From Zychaea mexicana (lineage: Eukaryota; Mucoromycota; Mucoromycetes; Mucorales; Lichtheimiaceae): a stretch of 64,000 nt of DNA. How positions within the stretch are numbered: position 1 is the first letter of the stretch; the number at the start of each line of letters is the position of its first letter. Positions 23,178 to 34,400 of this stretch are shown here, piece by piece. The DNA is taken from the NCBI RefSeq assembly GCF_025766255.1, contig NW_026516795.1, positions 1 to 64,000 of the forward strand, in the 5' to 3' direction. The notes beneath the pieces are model-generated. The model had not been told where the DNA came from. It saw only the letters and a program-made list of their open reading frames with translations, and searched no databases. The translations under genes and the position numbers were made by a program.

Positions 23178-24393
23178 ATGAATATTTTCATTGCAAATCA
23201 TGTCCTATTACTGTCTTGTGTACTCGCAGCTGTAAGTCGTACCTGGCTAGCAACCCCATCCCTCGCGACTCAACAGCTTTCAATGTAGGTCGGTTGGGTC
23301 GTTTCATTTGCCGGTCTGTGCGTATCGGCGGCAGGCGCACTGACACATGCGGTTTCTTGGTGGATCACCGTCTACGAATTGAGTCTCGTAATCCTTGTTT
23401 GCACTGTTATCTGGAGCAACGCCATTGAAATATATCGACCAGTGGTAAAACAAAAAAAAAAGGCGTGTTTGTTAATGACTGTCGCGCTTTATTGTGGGCT
23501 GCTAAATAAGATTATTTCATCGTGGTAGGTGCTTGCACTGATCGCTATCAGTGTTCCCTACGCAACAGGCGAAATCGCACACTACATCACAACAGGCCAA
23601 CCTGCGCTATCTGCTGCGTCTGCTGGATATATCGTACTCGTCGTTGCCCAGGTACATATCATTAACACGACGCTACTATAAGCGGAATTGATCAAATCGT
23701 GCATTTTGGATGATTAACTCTACTCGTAAAAGTTTTCTTGGCTATTTTTATTCGGCGTGCGGCATGAATCGCTTATTTTCCAAACACTACGAGTGCCCCA
23801 CCCATCGTATTCTTATACTACCAACCGATCCAACGCCGCTATGGCGTTCGGCACTGGCACAAGTACGCTAGATATGGCAAAGTCAATCGCAGCAAGCACT
23901 TATCCACCAGCGCCACCGCCATTAACATCTGGTGCTCCTGCACCATACGATTCACATCCAACAGAACCAGCCGATCAAACTGTGTTTGTATCACCTCATG
24001 CAGAGTACAACATTCCCGTCATCGCACTCCATACATGTACGTGCACATAGTGCGTGTGTTTAGTAAAACAATGTTTTAAGTTCTTGGTCAATTGATGCAC
24101 GATGAAACTATCCTTTATAACTGGATACGATAGATGAAGCCAACCCTGAGGATCCAAACGAGCTAAAATTCTCCAAGGGCGAAACTCTCTACGTTCACGA
24201 GCAAAAAGGAAACTGGTGGCAAGCAAGAAAAGCTGATGGCACTGCCTCAGGTATAATCCCAGCGAACTACGTAAGTTTTTTTTTCTTTTTACTGCGATGT
24301 GTATATATGGTACATCAGTAAAAATGATATGTGAATTTTGGTACTGACTGCATATAATATTGCCTCATTTAGGTGGCACCCATACACCATTAA
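23178..24393 (+). CDS. SHO1: SHO1-type osmosensor: four membrane segments plus C-terminal SH3 domain
   Basis: Six exons (23178-23231, 23289-23444, 23529-23651, 23733-24036, 24134-24270, 24373-24393) give 264 residues; the last exon holds only seven codons including the stop. Four hydrophobic segments fill the first 125 residues (for example [54 protein letters not shown]). A Pro/Ala-rich linker follows, then an SH3 domain with the classical [17 protein letters not shown] start, GNWWQARK and [10 protein letters not shown] end. This is the exact architecture of Sho1, the plasma-membrane adaptor that recruits the HOG MAP-kinase scaffold Pbs2 through its SH3 domain. The start is the only ATG giving the first membrane segment in frame. 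Confidence 0.93.
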
Positions 24394-24582
24394 AAAGAGA
24401 CTGAAAGCTTTATAAATTAATGAAGTTTTGTACATTTTGTTCTGTTTAATTATTTTTTCTGTATTATGCATATCGCATATGCAAATTAGATTGATAGTTT
24501 GTTTGTTTGTTGTTATTCGTGCCAAATCTTCATATTTTACAATACAGCACAAAGGGTTGGTTAATTAAACCATCGTGTGTAA

Positions 24583-24999
24583 TTATGAATATCGTTTATA
24601 TACAGGACGCTTTAATGGCTTGAATAACCCTTCTTGTATGGGAGCCCGTGCGGGCCGTGCGGGATGATAGTGGCAGAATGACGGTGCTTTATGCGTCACA
24701 GTATCTTCGGTGGTCCATAGGCCTTCGTGACCATCAGGAATGTCTGATATCAGCTTGTTGGCGGCACTCCACTTGAGCACGTCTTCCCTGCCATCAAACT
24801 GTGCTTCCTCGCTGGCTTCATTCAACTCTTTTGCAGGATCGACCGTATTATCTGAAGCCACCTTGCGCTCCATTGTATCACATGTTGTGCCAGAGACAGA
24901 GTTTTCGTTAGACCATGGTTTGTACTCGCTGTAGCATCGGCGATTAAGTCGCTGTGTCGCTAGTCGTGTTGCTTGTTTCCGTATAATCAAACTTTGCAT
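24583..24999 (-). CDS. Small probable mitochondrial protein of unknown function
   Basis: A single uninterrupted frame from ATG 24999 to a stop at 24583 encodes 138 residues. The N-terminus (MQSLIIRKQATRLATQRLNRRCYSE) is Arg-rich, lacks acidic residues and ends in a likely cleavage site before CYSE, as in matrix-targeted precursors. The middle is acidic and polar (AKELNEASEEAQFDGRED). The C-terminus is basic and Pro-rich (HPARPARAPIQEGLFKPLKRPVYKRYS). No membrane segment and no family I recognise. It converges with SHO1; the stops are 189 bp apart. Confidence 0.6.
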   Translation of the reverse strand: MQSLIIRKQATRLATQRLNRRCYSEYKPWSNENSVSGTTCDTMERKVASDNTVDPAKELNEASEEAQFDGREDVLKWSAANKLISDIPDGHEGLWTTEDTVTHKAPSFCHYHPARPARAPIQEGLFKPLKRPVYKRYS

Positions 25000-26275
25000 A
25001 TTAAGTGCTTCTTGATTAAAATAAAGTTACAAGTAAGGAAGTTCATGCGTGAGATCTTTTTATATGTAAGCGGTGTTGGCAAGAAACATTGACGTCATAT
25101 AAATTTCATGCGTCGCATGGCACTGGTAAAAAAAATCCCCTAACACTTGGGCCCACCAATAATCCAGATTGAAGAGATGTGTAAAACAAGGGTAAGCAAG
25201 CATTTTTCTTCCCACTTGATGATGGTTTGAGGTACTACTCTTTTAAGAGCTGATTATTCGAGGCGAAGTACTGATTTTATTTGCTCCGAAAATGCAGAAA
25301 TAAAAGTGGGGCATGCGTACATACTACGCTAGCTATCGTATGCCTGAGCGACAAACACAAAAAACAAAAAATTGGGAAGTGGTAAGCGGGACAATCTACA
25401 TCAGTACTTCGCCTCGAATAATAATGAAAAGTCTTCGGCCAAAGGCCTCGACTAAGACTCATTATTCTTCGGCTTGTACTGAAGTAGATTGTGGATCCAG
25501 AGTCCCGGCATCCGGCGAAACCAACGGGAGGGCCAAACTTGTGAAATCAGTGGCGGTCTCGCGAGATATTCGGGTAGAACGTATCAAACACCGAGGATGA
25601 CAGCCATGAACCGTGTACAAGAACGTCCTACAATGAGGCATCTGCTTGCACCGCGTAATCAAGCTTGATTTGTTGGAAAGGAATATTTGCATGAGATAGA
25701 GAAAATACTACCTAAATGAGTTGCTATTACTGACGTTGAGTGACTCATTTTGCCACGAGCCTTTGAACATGTCAAAAAAGGGAATGACACTATTATGTGC
25801 GCTAAATTGCGGATGCGACTCTCAGCGCTCGAACAAAGACATATATTAGTACTCTATGTATACACAAGCTCTGGCTACGAATAACAGCCAAAGTTTAATG
25901 TGATTGAGCTTTTATCTCTTGCGGAGCTGTAGTAAGCTTTTGCAGAGTTCGGAAAAGCTCAAAAATAAGCTTTCGTATCAACGCTATGTACTATGTTGAA
26001 ACTCGTCTACTACAGAATTCGTGGATCTGATGGTAGCAGGTTGTACATTTAATTGATCCGAGTTTTTTTCGTTGACATGGGAAATGACATGATATGATAA
26101 AGTCTTTGCGGATGATTTTATGCTTCAGATCAATTCTGGCGGCGAAAAGAGGCACACCAATAAAGTAGGTCGGACAATCCCCATATTTGAAAAGTCTTTC
26201 GTAAATTATATACTTTCTCTTTTCCCAAACTCTTTTTTTTCCAGACCTTTTTCCCTTTCGACACAAACTTTGGAA
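25000..26275. other. Intergenic region upstream of the nitrilase gene
   Basis: No gene supported. It contains a perfect inverted repeat described separately (25253-25422). The rest is AT-rich with short frames only. A pyrimidine-rich stretch (26212-26260) leads to the nitrilase ATG. Confidence 0.45.
25253..25422. repeat. 170-bp element with perfect 23-bp terminal inverted repeats (MITE-like)
   Basis: The arm at 25253-25275 is the exact reverse complement of the arm at 25400-25422, with 124 bp between them. Inside the arms a TA dinucleotide lies at 25255-25256 and at 25419-25420, so a 162-bp core with 19-bp perfect ends flanked by TA can be drawn, as expected of Tc1/mariner-type non-autonomous elements. 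No coding capacity. A foldback RNA or a regulatory hairpin is the alternative. Confidence 0.7.
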
Positions 26276-27303
26276 ATGGCAGCAGAACAGAAACTCAAGG
26301 TTGCCGTTGTTCAAGCTAGTACACCGCTGTATGACTTAGCCAAGACCCTCGAGAAGCTCGAAAAATACGTGACCGAAGCCTCGGAGAAGCAGGTCGACCT
26401 TGTGGTATTCCCAGAGGCCTTTATTGGAGGCTATCCAAAGTATACTACTTTCGGTATGCATATTGGTGAGCGTACGCCCGCAGGACGAGACGAGTACTTA
26501 CGATACCACAGCAACGCAATTGAGGTTCCTGGACCTGTTACCGACCTTTTGGGCTCGCTGGCAAACAAGGCTAACTTGTACATTGTGATCGGAGTCATTG
26601 AAAAGGAAGCTACCACAGGCACACTCTTTTGTACCGCCCTTCACATCGATCCCGAGTTGGGCCTTGTGGCGAAACACCGCAAGATCATGCCCACCGCTCA
26701 AGAGCGAACTGTGTGGGGCCAAGGCGACGGCTCAACCCTTCCTGTTGTTACGTATAAACGATCTCCCACTCTTTCGGCACGTGTGTCGAGTACTATCTGC
26801 TGGGAAAACTATGTGCCTATGCTGCGCCAACATTATTACAATCAGGGTGTCCAAATTTACTGTGCGCCTACCGTCGACACTCGAGAGGTTTGGGCTTCTA
26901 CCATGACGCACGTTGCTTTGGAAGGACGCTGCTTTGTCCTCTCTGCCAATCCGTTCATGCTGTTCAAGGACTATTCTGAGGGTTACTCATTGCCTGCCAA
27001 CAGCGATCCTGAAGGTGTCTCCATGGCCGGTGGTAGCATGATTGTTTCGCCCCTCGGTGAAGTATTGGCTGGACCTTTGCGCGAGAAGGAAGGATTGCTC
27101 ACTGCCGATATTGATCTGAACGATATCATCCGGTATGTCTGTTTTTTTATAACAAAGTACAATTACACACACATTTGCTAATATTGCTCCTTTCATTATT
27201 TTCCTGCAGGGCTAAATTGGATTTGGACAACGGTCTTACGGGCCACTATAACCGTCAAGACATCTTCAAACTGCTTGTCAATGAGAAGGGTTTCCAGGGT
27301 TAA
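26276..27303 (+). CDS. Nitrilase (carbon-nitrogen hydrolase, branch 1 type)
   Basis: Two exons, 26276-27132 and 27210-27303, give 316 residues. The catalytic triad of the nitrilase superfamily is visible: Glu in VVFPEAFIGGYPK, Lys in AKHRKIMPTAQERTVWGQG, and Cys in SSTICWENYVPMLRQ. The extended GGYPKYTTFGMHIGERTPAGRDEY region and the ICWENYMPL-like motif fit aliphatic/aromatic nitrilases and cyanide-handling relatives rather than amidases or NIT1/NIT2 omega-amidases. The reaction is R-CN + 2 H2O to the acid and ammonia. The start was set at ATG 26276, because the frame is open upstream but the alignable protein begins with EQKLKVAVVQAS. Exact substrate cannot be read from sequence. Confidence 0.92.
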
Positions 27304-28325
27304 CGAGCGGCATTTTTGAGTAACTTTGCTCGAATAAATGTACACGTTTCAGTTATACGTCTTATATTACCTAACTACTAGTAGCGTAGCAGCTGCTTCA
27401 TTGAGATGGTTCGTGCCATTCATTCTCAGTGGTGTTGTCTCTTTTTGACTAAACAGTTTGGTGTCCCCACTTCTATAACTTATCATGCTCCACCAAGAAC
27501 GATTCACTAGAAGCGCCTTTCGCTTCCGACACAGAAGCTTTTGATATAATCGTATCTCAACTTAATCTTTCCAAAGCGTAATATTTCGACAAACTCTGTT
27601 GTGTAACGTTCTAGTAATTGAACCATGTGAGTACTTAAACATTTGCTCAACAATAACTGAGAGCCCCATCAATGGACTGCAGCAAACAAAGTTTGACAGG
27701 TGGGGCCACTAAAGCGGCCCTTTCGCTGCTATAGAAATTGTTGGCTGCCAAAAGAAACGATAAAGGGTCTTGGCTACATGATACAGCACCATTCGGAATG
27801 CGCATGTATACAGCCGAATAAAGCACCGCTAAGCTATGACTCGTCCCCAGAGTCAGATATTAGCATTACTTTGACCAAAAGAAGCAAGGTTTCTAGACAG
27901 CCCATGGCGCCGAGATAGGTAGCTTGATTGCGAGGCATTATTAGTGCTGTTTTCAGGCTGTACTTCTCTATTGTTTGCACATGCGCGCAGTGTATAAAAG
28001 AGAAAACGATATATTCCGGATTGGCCATAGCGTGAGTATAGACACAGACCGAGGCGAAAGGACAGCTATATTGGCTGGTCGGGGAGAGTAAAAAATGGAT
28101 GCGTTTTTTCTTATGAAGAAAGATCTTTTTTCGCGCGGATCAGCAGCGGACATGCAAAGCGGTGATTATGCGCACCCGATAATCAGCATCATCATGACTG
28201 ATTGGACAAAAAGTGGGCTGCAAGCCACCCGTCCTCTCCACTATTTCTGTTCAGACCATCAATTTCGTGTCGTTCTCCGTCTCCTTTTCTTTTATTCATA
28301 CTAAGAACCCATTTTGCATACCGCA
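27304..28325. other. Intergenic region between nitrilase and SHMT genes
   Basis: About 1 kb without a supportable gene; a short frame at 27700-27918 has no family resemblance. The right end is the SHMT promoter and leader. Confidence 0.45.
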
Positions 28326-29851
28326 ATGTCCGTCAAGCCCGTCGATCCTTGGAACACCTGCCTCAACACCACCCTCGAACAAGAGGACAAGGAAATCTTT
28401 GACATTGTTGAAAACGAAAAGTTGAGACAATGGTCTGGTTTGGAACTCATTGCTTCTGAGGTAAGGAAGAAACATGTGTTTTTTGGGGATTGGCGATTGG
28501 ATGGCTGTATGGAGGAGGAACTAGGTGGGTGATATATGCTTCTATTCTCGTGCTAAAGTAGACACTTTTGTCGAAACTATAGAACTTCACCTCGCAAGCC
28601 GTCATTGAAGCCAACGGTACTGCTCTTACAAACAAGTACTCTGAAGGTCTTCCCGGTGCCCGTTACTATGGTGGTAACGAGTTCATTGATGAGCTCGAAG
28701 TTCTCTGCCGCAAGCGTGCCTTGGCCGCCTTCGGCTTGAACCCTGAGCAATGGGGTGTCAACGTGCAGCCCTACTCCGGCTCCACTGCCAACTTTGCTGC
28801 CTTGACTGCCTTGATCCAGCCCCAGGACCGCTTGATGGGTTTGGACTTGCCCTCCGGTGGCCATTTGACCCACGGTTACCAGACTAACAAGAAGAAGATC
28901 TCCTCCTCGTCCATCTACTTCCAGTCGATGCCCTACCAGGTCGACCCCACCACTGGCTACATTGACTACAAGCGTCTTGAGGAAAATGCTGCTCTCTTCC
29001 GCCCCAAGCTCCTCATCTGCGGTGCTTCTGCCTACCCCCGTGAGTTCGAATACGACACTATGCGCCGTATTGCTGATCAGCACGGTGCTTACTTGATGTG
29101 CGACATGGCCCACATTTCCGGTTTGATCGCTGGTAAGCAGGCCATCTCTCCCTTCGACTTCTGTGATGTTGTCACCACCACCACCCACAAGACTCTCCGT
29201 GGTCCCCGTGCTGGTTTGATCTTCTTCCGTCGCGATAAGGGTGATGATCTCGAGAACCGCGTCAACCAGGCCGTCTTCCCTTCGTGCCAAGGTGGTCCCC
29301 ACAACAACACCATTGCTGCTGTTGCCGTTGCTCTCAAGCAGGCCGGTTCGCCCGAGTTCCAGCAGTACGCCAAGCAGGTCATTGCCAACGCCAACAAGCT
29401 CGCTGAAGTCTTGGTCGGCCACGGTTACAAGCTTGCCAGCGGTGGTACCTCCAACCACTTGGTCCTCTGGGATCTCAAGCCCCAAAAGTTGACTGGTTCC
29501 AAGGTCGAGCGTATCTGCGACATGGTCCACATCACCATCAACAAGAACTCCATTGCTGGTGACAAGTCCGCTGTTACCCCCGGTGGTGTCCGCTTGGGTG
29601 CTAACGCTCTCACTTCGCGTTCCATGAAGGAGGAAGACATGGTCAAGGTTGGTGACTACTTGCACCGCACCGTCCAGATTGCCCTCAAGGTCCAGGAACA
29701 GGCCGGCTCCAAGTTGATGAAGGACTTTGTTGCCGCCTGTGACGGTAACGAGGAAATTGCCCAACTCAAGAAGGAGGTTGTTGAGTTTGCTCGCGGCTAC
29801 CCCATGCCCGGTTTCGACGCCACCGCCATCAAGGCCACCGTAACCATCTAA
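28326..29851 (+). CDS. SHMT: Serine hydroxymethyltransferase, probably cytosolic
   Basis: Two exons, 28326-28460 and 28583-29851, encode 467 residues. Family landmarks: [78 protein letters not shown], and [20 protein letters not shown] with the PLP-binding Lys. The end is [12 protein letters not shown]. The enzyme is a PLP-dependent tetramer interconverting serine plus tetrahydrofolate and glycine plus 5,10-methylene-tetrahydrofolate. The N-terminus has no presequence, so this is likely the cytosolic isozyme. Codon use in exon 2 is extremely biased toward C-ending and preferred codons, typical of a highly expressed gene, and this leaves a long antisense open frame that is not a gene. Confidence 0.97.
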
Positions 29852-30840
29852 AAAAAGCTGAAAGAACAAGACACACTATGAAAACCCATTTATCCATCCC
29901 CTGAAAATATTAAATCTGTACCCGCTGTCTATTTTTTTCTTTCATTCCGTCCATTCCACTTACTTTCCCCTTTCCATTGCATTTCCTTTTATTAGCCAAG
30001 TTCAACACGGCATCTCGCTGCTACATCTGCTTCATTGTATAAAGTTTTTCAACATAATTTTTGTATAAAATTTATAAACCTGCTTTTTATTCCTTTTTCC
30101 GTACCAAATATAAAACAAATTCAAAAGAAAGATGATTCCATAATTATTGGGGCCGTGCTACCTAGACATGTCAGAAATCTCGAGGTAACACTAAAAGAGG
30201 GTTCGTGCTCACACAAGGTACCAGGCCAATTTCCTGCTTTAGAAACCTTGTCCGTAATCGTGATATCCGCCCAAATTGGTCAGTGCAGTTGCCAGTTTGC
30301 TTAGCATCAAAGTTATCGGTGCAACGAACGTGCGTAACACCATCTTTGGTTCGTGCTTATTTTGTCATATGCTTTTGCTCTTTCCCAGCATCTACACAAA
30401 CATATACTCAATACAACATATGCACTCAACCTTGTCCCTCCCAAATCGACCCACAATCTAAAACAGCTCGAGCGCTCGAGCCCATTTCACAATCATCAGC
30501 GCCAAAGCGTGTGAGCGTTCCGAAATCATTCATTTTAACTGGCGTTTAGGATAAATTCTGGTTACATAAAGAGATGGGTTTCGTAGATCGACGATAAACG
30601 GGGTAGAAAAAATAAATATATTACACCTTTTTCTTTTTCTGCTGCCTCTTTGCAAATCATTCCCTTTCTTGTCCTAATCGCTCTTGCCTTCTATACGCTG
30701 CAAGTCTGTTGCCCTTTGCCCCACATTACCGGATTTTGTAAGTCCCGAGATCGTATGTAGATCTATGTCTGTGCGCGCGTTGTATCTTTTTTTGTTGATC
30801 ACTTTTTCCTTTTTTTTACGTGTCAGACCGTGTTTATAAA
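29852..30840. other. Intergenic region between SHMT and a doubtful low-complexity gene
   Basis: No gene seen. It contains AT-rich 3' sequence of SHMT, a 16-bp perfect palindrome (30466-30481) and a T-rich leader (30780-30820). Confidence 0.45.
30466..30481. repeat. 16-bp perfect palindrome GCTCGAGCGCTCGAGC
   Basis: Two tandem copies of the self-complementary 8-mer GCTCGAGC. The arrangement could be a dimeric protein-binding site, but no regulator is known to me for it. Confidence 0.7.
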
Positions 30841-31483
30841 ATGTGGTTTACTCGATTAAAGGACCCTCGTCCAAATAACCCTCGTCCACCACGTCGTCCT
30901 TCTCCTCCTCCCGCGCCACCGGCTCCTCCACCACCTCCAACCAGTCAGGAAAGCAGCGGAAACGATAGCAACAGTAACTATGCTAACCGTAACCACGGCA
31001 ACGACAACCACAACAACGATGATACCAGCAGCAGCAATAGCAGTAGCAATAGTAACAACGATGCTCGTCGGGTAAATCGCCACGACAGTAATAATAGCGG
31101 CGACGCAAGATTGGATCCAGCCAACAGTAAATATAATACCAGCGAGGGGAGCACGGATCAAAGAGAGCAACGCCGACGGCGGGATAGTGCTGGCAGCTGT
31201 CCTGTTCATATACTGATGTCGCGCTTAATGGTGGCATTTAAGACAAGGATATGCCAGGTATTTTGCGTTCCAACATCATCATCATCATCAATATGATGCT
31301 GGTTACAAGCGTGATGCATATGCATTACACCTGTTGTATTTACAATATCCCAACCCCCATCTTTCGCATCGCTTTTCCAAAACGGCCTGGCCAATGTATC
31401 GTATGTTAATTTTTGTTGTATCTCCCATCTGTGATTCATTTTCCAAAACAAATCCCACTACTAAGCAAATTATGCAAATATAA
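30841..31483 (+). CDS. Doubtful gene: Pro-rich and Asn/Ser/Asp-rich low-complexity protein
   Basis: The first frame starts with MWFTRLKDPRPNNPRPPRRP at 30841. It has a Pro-rich block (PPAPPAPPPPP), a long Asn/Ser/Asp region and an Arg-rich stretch (QREQRRRRDSAG) and either stops at 31296 or is spliced. A GT at 31258 and an AG ending the sequence TTACAAG near 31308 join in phase to a frame reading RDAYALHLLYLQYPNPHL and running to TAA 31481-31483. Both halves are open and plausible, but no domain is recognised and the low-complexity part could be fortuitous. An upstream in-frame ATG at 30820 is possible. Confidence 0.3.
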
Positions 31484-34400
31484 AAAGAGAGTAAAAGACA
31501 AGTAAATTCTTCAAGTATGTGTGTGCGCGTACTTGCGCGTACAAATAGAAAAATGATAGTGTAGAGCTAAAATGACAGGCGCAAAAGAAAAAGTTACGTG
31601 TGCACTGCAGCCGCTCCTGTGAACATCGTGCTCAATTGCCGATCTAGATATTTTGCTCCACTGTGTTTCCGTGTAAAAGACATTTAAAGTTTTAGTGACT
31701 ATACCTAAATTAATCAACAATCCTGTCCGTTCTAAGAAGCTCTTCTCGTTGGTTGACATTGGATCATGCACGTTATATTGCCTCCGCTATCGTATACCAC
31801 GAAACTTCTTCAGAAGATGTTGTCAAGTAGCTGCTTCTGCACTTTAAACTGTCGCCTAATCTATGTTCCGTGGTCACCTGTAGTCCGAGAAAGCACCCTC
31901 TTTACAGCAACAGCAGATGTATGAGAGAAGTGTACGTTGTACGGTCAAACGATAAACCTGAATGACCAGTTTGACGAAGTGGTGTTTTTAGTACAGCTGT
32001 GACAGGTGTTACCATAGGTATTCCATGTGTTCACAGTACGTGGAGCTGTGGGAGAGCTAAAATATTCGCCGAAAAGCGGACGTACCAGTGCGCTTTCATT
32101 TTTTTTTTTTATCTCGAGATGAAATATACAACCGCGCTCAGCAATAAGGTGATATGTATTTCATGAAGAAGAAACATCATTAGATCAAGCGATAACATTA
32201 CGAGGACAATCATTCAAGCTTGGTAACTTCAAATAATCCTTTTAAAAAGTAATTTGGGTAAAATAAAAGAATCGGTCTAGCCCAAAATCTCCTTAATTCA
32301 TTCTGATGATTGTTTGGTAGTGGAACACAGAGCCACCTTGTTTGGCAGGTCTGGACGACTCTGGTATTTTACAAATTTTTCAACGCCTTCTTTATACAAC
32401 TCACTTTAGATCAAATTACATGTTTAGCAGTTGATGTGTATGATGGACTGCAGTGATATTAAAGTAAAAGTATTGACTAATTGGTAGAGTAGACCGGCGT
32501 TCCCTAATTACTAGTACGAGGAGGCGGTGAGACCTCGTTATCGAAAAAGCCAAAAAGAAAAGAAACCATCACTTCTGCTGAGTTATAGACTAGTCATCAT
32601 CACCATCATCGCACAACAGGCACGTTTCAAAAGCACACACAATCTTAAGAGGTGCGCGGTTTAGAATAGAATAGGTTGACAAAGGTAAGGACATAGAGTC
32701 AAGGGCGCCAAAAAACGATCGAGAAGAGCTTTTAGGAAGCTATCTGTAATAGGCCAAGATATCATTCAACCCAACTAATGATTGCCCGTACAAACACATA
32801 AACAACAACATATCCATGTGTGTATGTGCATCTGGATGCACTTTTTTTGTTCTGAATATCCATATCTGGATTAAGTTCGGCGCTTATGTCCTTCTCCTTC
32901 TCGACATCATTTCCTCTCCGAATATTCTCCCGGGTCATTCATGTAGATGTTGATGCTGTTGCTGATGATACTCTTATAAAAAAAAACAACCAAATAAAGT
33001 GATCAAATTAAATAAACTGGTGCATGATGAAATGAAAGCCATTGATGATAGTAGATGGCTGTAATATCATATTCTTCTTTCTCTCTTTCTCTCTTCAGGT
33101 CACATGGTGACGGCAATGTTTCTCCAAGCATTACCCGCCATACACACGATTAACTAGAAGGAAAAAATCTTTTCTCAGCAAGGCAGTTGACCACGTTAAA
33201 CGGAATTTCCCATTTTTTAAAAACTCCCGTGGACTATTGGATTCAACAGTGTCTTGCACACCGTGTGGACAACATATATACACGTTCACTATCTCCATTC
33301 GACACTTATAAATAACAATCTAGGTAAGGAGCAATCTATCTGCTGGAAATATTTCTTTTCTTCTTTGTAGTTTCAATTTCACAAACCTAAATAAAGAGCA
33401 CCCCATGTCTTGCGCTTCTTATCGCTTTATTCTCACAGTAAGCGGCCCTTTCACCGAGTGTCTTTCCAATACCCTAATGAGGTGCCCCTTGCACACTACA
33501 GTTATACAAAGATCCGTTTCCAGATAGTTTACATCGACCGCGAGCATAGCACATCGTTTACTTTTTACTAGTGCTCGCACAATGTAGCACAAGACAACGG
33601 TATATAACAACTGAAAAGAGCTACAGATAAGTCTTCTCTTTCTTTAGAAACAATAGCAGCAATAACTGCAACTACAACTAGACTACGACAGCAGCAGCAT
33701 ATAGCAGTACGTTAAAAACGTTGTTCTCGAACCTATAAGATGTAAATACAACGAACCAGCAATAATGTTCGACGGCCTATCCTTTGCTACAGCAGTTTCT
33801 ACTGCTATTACGACGATGAGGAAAAGTGATGCTTCGGTTCTATTGCTGCTAGAGCACAGTATGCTGCTGATTCGTAGTTGTTCGAAAACGTATATCCCGT
33901 AAAGAAAATGATCCTGTCCGCGTGCTCTATACTGCCCTTTGGTAAGACTCAGGCAACTAGTGTTCAGTGTGTATAACAACGAGGCGGTTTACTGGGACGC
34001 ACGTATTTGCTAGCCTTTGTGACAAAGGAATAATAAGCGACAGTTACTTTGAAAGGTCCTAACTTGGGCTACGGCGTTAAAGTACAACGTGCACAGAGTG
34101 TTGGCTCATGGTGAGGCTGCTGGCGACTGTCTAACAACAGAGCTTAAGCGTAACGTTTGGGTACAACTGGCTGCTCTCGGGTGTTTACGAGCCGAACTGT
34201 GTGAATGGTGTATTTCTAAACGTAATAGCGTATTTCCTTTCGTGGACACATAGAAACATCATCAGTGGCAACGGATATTACGCAGTGCCTTGTTTTGTTG
34301 TTTCTGGAAAAAGAAGACGGCAGAATAGTGTCGCTGTACAGTAAGATCTTGTGGTTAGCAGTACTGTTCCTTGCGATGTTACTGTCTTCACAAAATTTGG

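Noticed and set aside
28577..29869. 430-codon open frame antisense to SHMT
   Set aside because: It is the shadow of the strongly codon-biased SHMT exon; its translation is a Gly/Val/Leu-rich string without domains.
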